Below, one piece after another: positions 1-6,663 of a stretch of 11,535 nucleotides of DNA. The notes beneath the pieces were generated by a model that was not told where the DNA came from, made no database searches, and saw only the letters and a list, made by a program, of their open reading frames with translations. Origin of the DNA: Chlamydiota bacterium (GTDB lineage: Bacteria > Chlamydiota > Chlamydiia > Chlamydiales > SLFE01); the NCBI GenBank assembly GCA_011065065.1, contig JAAKFL010000043.1, positions 1 through 11,535 of the forward strand, written 5' to 3'. Made by a program: the position numbers and the translations under genes. The number at the start of each line of letters is the position of its first letter. The stretch's first letter is position 1.

Positions 1-81
1 ATTAACAGGATCGTAAACGACAGGATAAACAGGATATAGGAGAAGGATCCTGTTTATCCTGTCGTTTACGATCCTGTTAAT
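1..81. repeat. Perfect 35-bp inverted repeat of ACAGGAT-type words
   Basis: Positions 1-35 are the exact reverse complement of 47-81, with an 11-base loop at 36-46. Each arm contains three copies of the word ACAGGAT with short spacers, so it is both an inverted and a short interrupted direct repeat. A further copy of the word (inverted) lies just outside the right arm at 79-85, followed by seven T residues (86-92). The stem may therefore continue to the left of the window. Read on the plus strand, the hairpin plus T-run could end transcription of a gene left of the window, but four bases separate the stem from the T-run. Similar ATCCTGTTTATCCTGT-type intergenic repeats occur in many environmental bacterial genomes; I recall this in general terms only. 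Confidence 0.9.
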
Positions 82-124
82 CCTGTTTTTTTATCGTCAA
101 GCAAAAGATGTGTAGAATTGTAAG

Positions 125-142
125 GGCTTGCCTGCGTACTCC
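125..142. repeat. Decayed half-copy of the 6631-6654 palindrome
   Basis: This 18-base stretch matches 6639-6656 at 15 of 18 positions; two of the three differences are the loop bases, TT here and AA there, as expected if one copy is inverted. At 6631-6654 the sequence is a full palindrome, while here only one half is convincing. Both copies lie shortly downstream of the stop codon of a minus-strand gene: 25 bases after the kinase gene and 7 bases after the giant repeat-protein gene. It probably belongs to a dispersed intergenic repeat family. Confidence 0.5.
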
Positions 143-167
143 TAGAAGTTTTCCAAGACATTGTTTT

Positions 168-2030
168 TTATTGCACATCGGCGACGCAACGGAAACCGTA
201 GGTACTATTCACCGTACCGGGATTATTGCGATGTCTTCGAGAACACCGAAGGTCCTCTTTCAAGCTTTTCCAACACCCCCCGCGAAGGACGCGATATTCT
301 CCCTGAATAGGACCATAAGGGTTTTCTGGCTCTTGAGTCGAGGTCTCATAATAATTATACCCATACCAGTCATAACACCACTCGTAAACATTACCCGCCA
401 TATCGTAAATTCCTAGACCATTGAGAGCATAACTCTTGACCGCTGTGGTATCAGAACTGAAGAAATTGGCTTGCGTTTTCTCGATGTCGTCACCTGTCGA
501 ATACAACGCATCATCAATTCCCCCCTTTGCAGCAATTTCCCACTCAGCTTCGTAGGGAAGACGTTTCCCGACCCACTTTGCATACGCGACGGCACCATAC
601 CAGGTGACGCCCACGACAGGATGTTTGGCGTACCCCGATTCAATAGTGACTTTTCCACTACTTCTCTTAATACGAGATTCCTTTAACTTGATGATATCAT
701 TGTGATTGCAATCTTTTTCTCCGCCCATCGCTTCTAAAAAACAAACAAACTGTTCGTTTGTCACTTGATGCACATCGATCGCAAAACTGGAGATTGTCAC
801 TTGGTGACGAGGCTGCTCATCACGATTGCCATCGTTGCTTCCTCTCCAGAATGTTCCCCCATTGATAATGACCATTTCAGTTTGCATGGGCTTAACATCT
901 GCCACTGTCTGTTCTTCCGGATGATACACTTTGACTGTCGAGTTCACTTCAAAAGCGGCAGCAGGGTCATGATCCAGATCCGGCCTGTCGATTTGTGACG
1001 AATGAATGATGGGCTTTAGCTCCTGAGAGACTCCTACAGTGGCTTTTGCGGTTTCAGGAATTTTCACTTGCATCTTGGAAGCACTTGTGCGCTCTTGGGT
1101 AGCAATTTCTTTTTTCGGAACATGTGCACGTGACTTGATCTCGTCCAACACTTCCACCAATTTTTCCGGACGATCTTTCGGATCTTTTTGCAAACACCGA
1201 GTGATCAGATAATCCCAATCAGCTTTATATCCTAAACCTTGTTTGGAAGGGAGTGAGAAGATGCCCTCTGGATAAGAATGAAACATCAAGTAATAAGCTA
1301 AGACTCCGAACGAAAAAACATCTGTTTTAATGTCCACTTTATGCGGAGCATCAATGATTTTCTGTTCGGGAGACAAAAAGTAAAAATTCTGCAGAAAAGA
1401 ATTATGGAGCGAATTCAGTTTTTTTGGCTCTTTTGTTGACTGAGAAAAATTCGATGTCGTTATCTCCATCGCCTCCGCAACCGCTTGAAACGTATGGGTC
1501 AAGACAGTCCCAATTCCAATGATACGAGATAACCCGAAGTCAGAAACCTGAAGGCTCAATCCCTCCTGTCCCTTCGAAACCAAAATGTTATTCGGCTTCA
1601 AACAACGGTGGATAATTGGTTCTCCCGCCACCTTCTTTTGGTGTGCGAAATCAAGAGCGCTAGCCACCTGTTCCAAAATCGAAAATAATTCCTTTTCTTT
1701 CAAAGGCAACCGGTGCGATTGCATCAACTTCGTTAAATTCGTCGTTTCTCCCATCTCATCGACAACACAATCTAAAACTAAAAAGTACATTCCCTCAGCA
1801 AAGGAGACATTGTGGATTTTCACGATGTTTGGGTGATCCAGTGTCGAAAGAGCGCTCACCTCTTCTTCAAACCTCTGAACAAAAGTGCGATCGGAAGCCA
1901 GTTCCGTCGGCAACACTTTAATCACAAAAGGACGTTTCATGAACCGGTGCTCCGCCAAATAAACACTCCCTAAAGTTCCCTGACCAATTTGCTTCACTAT
2001 TTGATAATCGCCTAAACAACGATTTTCCAT
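168..2030 (-). CDS. pkn1: Ser/Thr protein kinase fused to FGE/SUMF1 domain (Pkn1-like)
   Basis: A 620-residue two-domain protein. The kinase domain (about residues 9-300) shows a glycine loop IGQGTLGSV (15-23), the ATP-binding lysine of VIK (K38), acidic residues of helix C (56-58), DFG (164-166) and an APE-like SPE (220-222). The catalytic loop reads HRCLKPNN (141-148): the aspartate of HRD, the usual catalytic base, is replaced by cysteine, while the following Lys and Asn remain. The DFG-to-APE segment is about 56 residues, longer than usual. A low-complexity linker (about 305-380) leads to an FGE/SUMF1-type domain (about 385-617) with the motifs GGTFWRGS, MAGNVYEWCYDW, RGGCW and GFRC. The catalytic cysteine pair of true FGE is not clearly present, so this domain is more likely a binding fold. 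Chlamydial Pkn1 has this architecture; strict orthology is not proven. The start is set by a strong AGGAGG site. No transmembrane segment is evident. Confidence 0.88.
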   Translation of the reverse strand: MENRCLGDYQIVKQIGQGTLGSVYLAEHRFMKRPFVIKVLPTELASDRTFVQRFEEEVSALSTLDHPNIVKIHNVSFAEGMYFLVLDCVVDEMGETTNLTKLMQSHRLPLKEKELFSILEQVASALDFAHQKKVAGEPIIHRCLKPNNILVSKGQEGLSLQVSDFGLSRIIGIGTVLTHTFQAVAEAMEITTSNFSQSTKEPKKLNSLHNSFLQNFYFLSPEQKIIDAPHKVDIKTDVFSFGVLAYYLMFHSYPEGIFSLPSKQGLGYKADWDYLITRCLQKDPKDRPEKLVEVLDEIKSRAHVPKKEIATQERTSASKMQVKIPETAKATVGVSQELKPIIHSSQIDRPDLDHDPAAAFEVNSTVKVYHPEEQTVADVKPMQTEMVIINGGTFWRGSNDGNRDEQPRHQVTISSFAIDVHQVTNEQFVCFLEAMGGEKDCNHNDIIKLKESRIKRSSGKVTIESGYAKHPVVGVTWYGAVAYAKWVGKRLPYEAEWEIAAKGGIDDALYSTGDDIEKTQANFFSSDTTAVKSYALNGLGIYDMAGNVYEWCYDWYGYNYYETSTQEPENPYGPIQGEYRVLRGGCWKSLKEDLRCSRRHRNNPGTVNSTYGFRCVADVQ

Positions 2031-2034
2031 GACG

Positions 2035-2041
2035 ACCTCCT
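2035..2041 (-). promoter_or_regulatory. Strong Shine-Dalgarno site overlapping upstream stop codon
   Basis: The minus strand reads AGGAGGT four bases before the kinase ATG. The SD overlaps the TAG stop codon (2040-2042) of the upstream TPR-like gene. This fixes the kinase start and suggests that ribosomes finishing the upstream gene help load onto the kinase gene, i.e. translational coupling. Confidence 0.75.
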
Positions 2042-2915
2042 AATGCCGATCCAAAAACCTTTGTGATTTTTCTACTTGTTGACTATAACTATACCACTCT
2101 CGAGCTTTATCGAGAAACCTCTCTGCTAAAAATTTTTGATCTGTCTCCACCGCACTCACCACGAAAAAATAGATATCTTTCCGAGGAATCTGCCGGTCTT
2201 GAGAGATCATTTGCTCCATAACCTCCATTGTCACCCCAGCTCTTCCCTTCTCAGGACTAAAATCAATGATCATCTTGTAAAGACTGACATCTTCTGGATA
2301 TTTTTCCAGAGCCTTTCGCGCATGGACAAAGATTCCCGCCTTTGCATGGTCCCGTTCTTCAATTATCTTTCCTCGCTGAGCCAATTTAGTATAGAGCACA
2401 GCCTTCGTTCTATGTGACATGTATGAGTCGGGGTAGAGAAGATGTGACTGATAAAAAAGCTCAAAAAACTGCTCATAATCTCCCACATTCGCATAAGAGA
2501 CCGCCATGAGAAAATGAAAATAATTGTAATCAGGATGCTCGTCAATCAAGTCGGCATACTCTTGTAAAATCTCATGCGCCTGAGCACGAGAGACTGACCC
2601 TGAATGGATTTCCAGATATTTCGCAAGAACTTCATCATACAACGCCATTTCTTCCTGGGAAGGTGTACCAGCGGGTTTGGGGGTAGAGGCCTCGAGAGCT
2701 TTCAGATAAGTCTCCATCGCTAACTCAAACTGCTGATCCAGAAGGTAAAGTTTTGCAAGATCAAGCAACAACTCCCCTTTGTCTGCTACGCTAACTTTGG
2801 ATCGAAGATCCTGGAGCGATTCGATCTTGTCTTTAATAGCAAAAGGTTGAGCTAATAACGGATAAGTTAAAAACAGGGAAAGGATAAATAATGATATGAC
2901 GTGTGTTTTTTTCAT
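2040..2915 (-). CDS. Exported TPR-like repeat protein
   Basis: A 291-residue protein with a clear N-terminal signal peptide: lysines at 2-3, a hydrophobic core at about 7-21, and likely cleavage after LLA (residue 22). It should therefore act outside the inner membrane. The mature part is helical with TPR-like units. The best are residues about 44-76 (ending in a YLKALEAS-type helix), 129-162 (with the AVSYANVGDYEQ pattern) and a weaker unit around 198-218 (ARKALEKYPEDVSLYKMI). TPR units usually mediate protein-protein contacts; no enzymatic motif is visible. It lies nine bases upstream of the kinase-FGE gene, in the same direction, so the two are probably co-transcribed and functionally linked. 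How an exported protein would meet a kinase lacking an obvious export signal is unclear. No strong SD precedes the ATG. Confidence 0.75.
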   Translation of the reverse strand: MKKTHVISLFILSLFLTYPLLAQPFAIKDKIESLQDLRSKVSVADKGELLLDLAKLYLLDQQFELAMETYLKALEASTPKPAGTPSQEEMALYDEVLAKYLEIHSGSVSRAQAHEILQEYADLIDEHPDYNYFHFLMAVSYANVGDYEQFFELFYQSHLLYPDSYMSHRTKAVLYTKLAQRGKIIEERDHAKAGIFVHARKALEKYPEDVSLYKMIIDFSPEKGRAGVTMEVMEQMISQDRQIPRKDIYFFVVSAVETDQKFLAERFLDKAREWYSYSQQVEKSQRFLDRH

Positions 2916-2985
2916 CTTAATTTCAGGTTATCTTGTATTGCGAAGAATGCGAACAATCATGAAAATTGTCAAGGAATTAGAGTCA
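2916..2985. promoter_or_regulatory. Divergent intergenic promoter region
   Basis: This short gap separates the minus-strand TPR-kinase pair from plus-strand ccsA, and should hold promoters for both directions. On the minus strand a perfect -35 hexamer TTGACA (2967-2972) is followed, after 17 bases, by the weak -10 candidate CATTCT (2944-2949, three of six consensus bases). This suits the TPR-like gene. For the plus strand I see no convincing pair. The region shrinks or vanishes if ccsA starts further upstream. Confidence 0.35.
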
Positions 2986-4632
2986 ATGATTGACAGACTA
3001 TTGGGGATTCCCTATTTTTTTAGTATGCGTATTTTTTTTCTTCTACTCTTATTACCAACTCTTTGTTTCTCTCAACCAGTTTTGTCACAAGGTCGCATTC
3101 GCCCCTTACCAGTCTATGCTGATCAATGGCTTTACAGTATCTACAACAATGACACGATCCGAAGAGAACACCAAGACAAACTCCCCTTTCCCATCAAATC
3201 CTCAGAGGAATTGCTCTGGACCCTCACTGTCATGGGACATAAACCATGGGATTCATTTCCCCTGTTCTATATTAAAAAGCGTGAAACCAAAGAGACTCTT
3301 GGACTGAATCCCAAATCGACTCACTTTTCCTATCATGAATTAAAAGGAGTGGTCCCGGATGACATGAAGGATCTTCTTTATCATCTCATGGAATACGAGA
3401 AATTTGGCTATATCAATCAAGATCCAAATGTTCCACTTGCACAATCCAGTTATGGAATCAGGCTACTCCCTTCCCGTAAAGACCTGGGCACGTGGCTCCC
3501 TATCAATACACTCTTAATAACACAGAATAACCTGACTCCTTATTCCGAAGAGTTTTGGGATAACATTCAAAAGCAGTATCAAGAGCTGCAAACTGCAATG
3601 CCAACTGACTATCAACAGGCAGTGAAAATAGAAAATTCAATTTCGACCCTTCTGGGGAACAATTATCAGACGATAGCCGGTAAACCATATCGAAGGGGTG
3701 TTCACAACCAGCTCTATTTACCCACGGAACTTCAATTAAAAACGGAAGTTCTTTATTTTCAAGTCCCATGGATTGAAATCACCCTTTTTCTGTATGGCCT
3801 ATCCCTGCTTCTTCTCTATCGGAGCAAATGGGGAATGGTTCCTTTGGTCTGCGCGTTTCTGATTCATACCACCCTTCTTGGGATGCGCTGTTTTATTTTA
3901 GGGCGCCCTCCAGTTTCCAATATGTTTGAAACTGTCATGTATGTCCCCTGGATTGCCATGTTATTGGGATTTGTGTTGTGGGGCTTTCTCAAACAACGAG
4001 GCCTTTTACTGGCATCTGCCACTATCGCTCTAATTTTTTTGTTCCTACTCAAATTGACACATCCTCGCCACGAAATGGAAAATGTCCAAGCGGTATTGAA
4101 TTCCCAGTACTGGCTCATCATTCATGTCTTGATGGTCGTCGGAAGCTATGGCGCCTTCATGTTATCGGGTATCCTATCCCATTATTACTTAATCCGCAGA
4201 CTCTTCCATCCTCCTTCTCAAGAAAAAAAATGGATTCTGCAATCTCTTTACATTGGGGTCGCATTGCTTATTACGGGGACGATTCTGGGCGGAGTCTGGG
4301 CGGCGCAGAGTTGGGGAAGATTTTGGGATTGGGATCCCAAAGAATCATGGGCTTTCATTTCTAGCTGCCTTTATCTGATCGTCATTCACGCCTACCGATT
4401 TGGGAAAATTGGGGATATTGGCCTCGCCATTGGATCCATTATCGGCCTTCAAGCCATCACGTTCACATGGTACGGAGTGAACTATATTCTCGGCGTCGGG
4501 CTTCACAGTTATGGATTTGGAAATGGCGGAGAGCTCATTTACGCCGTTTTTATCGCATTTGAAATCATTTTTATATCGTTAATGCTCTTTTTTCACAAAA
4601 AAACGCCAAAAATCACTCAAAATCCCTTGTGA
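2986..4632 (+). CDS. ccsA: CcsA-type cytochrome c assembly protein with N-terminal extracytoplasmic domain
   Basis: An integral membrane protein that delivers or ligates heme to apocytochrome c in system II (Ccs/Res) maturation. From this start it has 548 residues. A hydrophobic signal or anchor (about 14-30) precedes a soluble region containing GRIRPLPVYA (36-45) and running to about 258. A multi-spanning CcsA domain follows (about 263-535). The signature tryptophan-rich WWD segment WGRFWDWDPKESWAF is at 443-457. Candidate heme-ligand histidines are H380 (IIHVLM), H468 (VIHAYRF) and H507 (GLHSYGF). An N-terminal domain of the GRI-PL type joined to CcsA is, as I recall, also seen in Bacteroidetes and Planctomycetes. 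No ResB/CcsB partner is in the window. Start choice: the ATG at 2986 has AAGGA ten bases upstream. Alternatives are 2896 (would overlap the divergent gene), 2947, 2959 and 3025 (starts directly at the signal peptide). Family assignment is firm; the start is not. Confidence 0.88.
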   Translation: MIDRLLGIPYFFSMRIFFLLLLLPTLCFSQPVLSQGRIRPLPVYADQWLYSIYNNDTIRREHQDKLPFPIKSSEELLWTLTVMGHKPWDSFPLFYIKKRETKETLGLNPKSTHFSYHELKGVVPDDMKDLLYHLMEYEKFGYINQDPNVPLAQSSYGIRLLPSRKDLGTWLPINTLLITQNNLTPYSEEFWDNIQKQYQELQTAMPTDYQQAVKIENSISTLLGNNYQTIAGKPYRRGVHNQLYLPTELQLKTEVLYFQVPWIEITLFLYGLSLLLLYRSKWGMVPLVCAFLIHTTLLGMRCFILGRPPVSNMFETVMYVPWIAMLLGFVLWGFLKQRGLLLASATIALIFLFLLKLTHPRHEMENVQAVLNSQYWLIIHVLMVVGSYGAFMLSGILSHYYLIRRLFHPPSQEKKWILQSLYIGVALLITGTILGGVWAAQSWGRFWDWDPKESWAFISSCLYLIVIHAYRFGKIGDIGLAIGSIIGLQAITFTWYGVNYILGVGLHSYGFGNGGELIYAVFIAFEIIFISLMLFFHKKTPKITQNPL

Positions 4633-4764
4633 AAAAACCTATCTATTCATATGATTACCGAACCACCCCAGGAATATATAAACTTTTTTATTGATTTTGA
4701 AGAAGCTCTTCTGTATTGCTTGGTAAAAAAGCAGTTTTTTTTTAATGAAAAAAATAAGGGATCA

Positions 4765-5217
4765 ATGAGAACTATAAAAAGTGAACGTCTAAAAAAACTA
4801 GAGGGAGAATTACAAGATCTCGAGCAATGGCTTAGGCTGAGTCTTGTTCCCAAAAAGGATATTGAAAAGCATAAAGAGGAGATCGCTTTAGTTAAAGAAA
4901 AGATCAGAGATGAAATGGATCGTCTTCAGATTCTGAAAGAGAGCGGTGATGTAGAAGATTATGTTGCTCCTAAGCGAACCACCACTCGCACAGGGTTCAC
5001 GGAGATGCCATCGATTCCAGATATTGACATGGCAGAATCAAATACTAGTTATGAAAATGAATCTGAAGAGACGAACGCGGATGCTGAAGACAAAACGGAT
5101 GCTGGTGAAGAAGAGAGTGAAGCTGAAGAGAGCATCGTTGAAGAAGAGTCATACTTTAGCGACAAAAATCGTTGGAAACGGGGTGGAATCATCGACCCTG
5201 AAGCAAATGAATGGTAA
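4765..5217 (+). CDS. Small coiled-coil protein with acidic C-terminal region
   Basis: A 150-residue protein that I cannot assign to a function. Residues 1-60 are charged and heptad-like (KSERLKKLEGELQDLEQW and a second helix at about 31-60), consistent with a coiled coil. Residues 61-90 form a Thr/Pro-containing linker, 91-130 are very rich in Glu and Asp, and the tail ends in RWKRGGIIDPEANEW. The start was chosen at 4765 because AAGGGA lies just upstream (a slightly short spacing of three bases). An in-frame ATG at 4651 has no ribosome site and would add 38 Phe-rich residues unlike the rest. The last 11 bases overlap hemW, so the two genes are probably translated together. From memory, Chlamydia trachomatis also has a small uncharacterised gene beside its hemN/hemW homologue; I could not check whether it is related. 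No signal peptide or membrane segment is seen. Confidence 0.7.
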   Translation: MRTIKSERLKKLEGELQDLEQWLRLSLVPKKDIEKHKEEIALVKEKIRDEMDRLQILKESGDVEDYVAPKRTTTRTGFTEMPSIPDIDMAESNTSYENESEETNADAEDKTDAGEEESEAEESIVEEESYFSDKNRWKRGGIIDPEANEW

Positions 5218-6316
5218 AAGATTCCTGAAAGACTACAGCCTATACATACATTTGCCCTTCTGTTCAAAGAAATGTGACTATTGCCACTTTTTTGTCCTCC
5301 CTGATAAAGAAATTTATAAATCACAACTTCTTGATGGCTTAAAAAAAGAGTGGGACCTCGTGAATTCCAAAACTCGGAATATGAAGCTGGTCTCGATTTA
5401 TTTTGGAGGAGGCACTCCCTCACTTTTTAGTCCTGACAGAATCCATGAGCTCTTAAGTTTATGGGATCATGGGGACATTGAAGTGACTCTAGAAGCCAAT
5501 CCAGAGTTGGTGACAGATGGGTTAATGAAAGATTATGCACAAGCTGGGATCAATCGTGTGAGTCTTGGAGTCCAGTCGTTCGATGATCAACTTCTCAAAC
5601 AACTTTCACGAACACATGGATCTCAAACGGCAGTCAAGGCAATCGAATGTATTTCTAAGAGCATTCAAAATATCTCTATCGACATGATGTATGACATTCC
5701 CACGCAGAAGTTGGCGCAATGGGAAAGAACCCTAACGCAAGCTGTAGAGCTGCCGATCACCCATGTCTCGTTATATAATCTCACATTTGAGCCCCATACG
5801 GTATTTTACAAATACCGAGATAAGTTGCAAAAAACTGTTCCTAACGAAGAAACAAGCCAAGAGATGTATGAATTAGCAGTGGAAAAACTCACTGCACAGA
5901 ATTTCAAGCAATATGAAATATCGGCATTTTGTCAGCTGGGATATGAATCGCAGCATAATTCCGGATATTGGACAGGTCGTCCGTTTATAGGCTTAGGACC
6001 GTCAGCATTCAGTTATTGGGAGGGATCACGTTACCGCAATGTTGCAAACTTGAACAAGTATTTAAGGGCCTTGGAAGACGGGAAAACACCTGAGGATTAT
6101 CGCGAAACCCTGGAGCCTGATGCAGCCCAGAGGGAGCTGTTTGTGATTGCGCTCCGTCTAATGCGAGGAGTTAAGATACAAAAGTCTTCTTCACTCTATG
6201 AAGAGACAATTCAGCAATTGATTAGTCAGGGATTATTAAAATTAAGAAGCGACCGTCTCAAGCTCACACCGCTTGGTATCTTACATTACGAAACGGTAGC
6301 GGCAGAGTTGATTTAA
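5207..6316 (+). CDS. hemW: HemW-type radical SAM protein (heme chaperone; often annotated HemN/coproporphyrinogen III oxidase-like)
   Basis: A 369-residue cytoplasmic radical SAM protein, close to the usual HemW length. The 4Fe-4S motif is C19-SKK-C23-DY-C26 in the typical setting SLYIHLPFCSKKCDYCHFF. The residue two places after the third cysteine is Phe (F28), as in HemW, whereas true oxygen-independent coproporphyrinogen oxidase HemN has a fourth cysteine there. Other family motifs are YFGGGTPS (65-72), LEANPE (95-100), RVSLGVQSFDD (117-127) and SIDMMYDIPTQ (157-167), followed by the C-terminal HemN-type domain with GYWTGRPFIGLGPSAFSY (253-270). Heme chaperone activity, giving heme to respiratory proteins, is known for the family and inferred here. 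The ATG at 5207 lies inside the end of the upstream gene. Its own SD is weak, which fits translational coupling. An in-frame ATG at 4961 would read through the neighbour's coding region and is not credible. The nearby ccsA strengthens a heme-handling role. Confidence 0.92.
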   Translation: MNGKRFLKDYSLYIHLPFCSKKCDYCHFFVLPDKEIYKSQLLDGLKKEWDLVNSKTRNMKLVSIYFGGGTPSLFSPDRIHELLSLWDHGDIEVTLEANPELVTDGLMKDYAQAGINRVSLGVQSFDDQLLKQLSRTHGSQTAVKAIECISKSIQNISIDMMYDIPTQKLAQWERTLTQAVELPITHVSLYNLTFEPHTVFYKYRDKLQKTVPNEETSQEMYELAVEKLTAQNFKQYEISAFCQLGYESQHNSGYWTGRPFIGLGPSAFSYWEGSRYRNVANLNKYLRALEDGKTPEDYRETLEPDAAQRELFVIALRLMRGVKIQKSSSLYEETIQQLISQGLLKLRSDRLKLTPLGILHYETVAAELI

Positions 6317-6371
6317 TTTTTGAACATACAATTCTACTTCCTCGATAACATAAGTCATTTCTTGGAGCCCC

Positions 6372-6389
6372 GAGCGGCTATCGCCGCTC
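6372..6389. repeat. Short GC-rich stem-loop
   Basis: GAGCGGC (6372-6378) pairs perfectly with GCCGCTC (6383-6389) around a four-base loop. It lies 55 bases after the hemW stop and just outside the large nested inverted repeat. No T-run follows, so a terminator role is not supported; it resembles a REP-like palindrome. Confidence 0.6.
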
Positions 6390-6398
6390 ATATCGTGA

Positions 6399-6626
6399 AG
6401 TAAACTCAGCAGGGCTGGAAGCCCGACATTTGTCAGCCCAGGCAGTAGCGGAGCGGAGGCCTGGGAGAGCATCCCTAAAATATCAAAGCCCTGAAAGGGT
6501 GACACAAACCGCGGTCAATGTCACCCTTTCAGGGCTTTGATGTTTTTTTGGTTCGTTTTCCCAGCCCTCCGCTTCGCTACAAACTGGGCTGACAAATGTC
6601 GGGCTTCCAGCCCTGCTGAGTTTACT
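6399..6626. repeat. Nested inverted repeat, 228 bp, with central hairpin
   Basis: The outer arms 6399-6440 and 6585-6626 are perfect 42-bp reverse complements. Pairing continues imperfectly inward (6441-6466 against 6559-6584, about 21 of 26), giving arms of about 68 bp. Between them sits an independent perfect 23-bp hairpin (6482-6504 with 6519-6541). The arms themselves contain smaller palindromes, such as GGGCTGGAAGCCC (6412-6424). The element fills most of the gap between the convergent hemW and giant repeat-protein genes. It has no coding capacity that I believe. It could be a REP/BIME-like cluster or a miniature inverted-repeat element; no target-site duplication is evident. Confidence 0.85.
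6482..6549 (+). terminator. Candidate Rho-independent terminator after hemW
   Basis: A perfect 23-bp stem (6482-6504 with 6519-6541, loop of 14 bases) is followed by one G and then seven T residues (6543-6549) on the plus strand. This is the shape of an intrinsic terminator and would end plus-strand transcription through hemW, 166 bases past its stop codon. The distance is long and the hairpin lies inside a larger repeat, so it may be a repeat that only incidentally works as a terminator. Confidence 0.45.
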
Positions 6627-6630
6627 CAGA

Positions 6631-6654
6631 AGTGCGCAGGCAAGCCTGCGCACT
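6631..6654. repeat. GC-rich 11-bp palindrome downstream of giant gene
   Basis: AGTGCGCAGGC (6631-6641) and GCCTGCGCACT (6644-6654) are perfect reverse complements separated by AA. It begins just past the minus-strand stop codon of the giant gene and could act as a 3' stem-loop for that transcript, though no T-run follows on the minus strand. A decayed relative lies at 125-142. Confidence 0.7.
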
Positions 6655-6663
6655 CCAAAAAAT

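Noticed and set aside
1..92. CRISPR array
   Set aside because: The repeated words are only about seven bases, are arranged as one inverted pair, and have no regular spacers.
168..870. Active formylglycine-generating enzyme
   Set aside because: The fold motifs are present, but the paired active-site cysteines of true FGE cannot be aligned with confidence, and no sulfatase lies nearby.
2896..2985. ccsA start at the upstream ATG 2896
   Set aside because: It would overlap the coding start of the divergent gene and leave no room for promoters; the ATG at 2986 has a reasonable AAGGA site. Still possible, so noted in the feature.
4651..4764. Longer start for the coiled-coil protein at 4651
   Set aside because: No Shine-Dalgarno sequence precedes it, and the added Phe-rich segment does not match the charged coiled coil that starts at 4765.
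4961..5206. N-terminal extension of hemW from the ATG at 4961
   Set aside because: It overlaps the acidic coiled-coil gene in another frame, gives a Lys/Arg-rich nonsense stretch, and HemW proteins begin a few residues before SLYIHLPFC.
5207..6316. True coproporphyrinogen III dehydrogenase (HemN)
   Set aside because: The radical SAM motif has Phe in place of HemN's extra cysteine, and the protein is shorter than typical HemN, favouring HemW.
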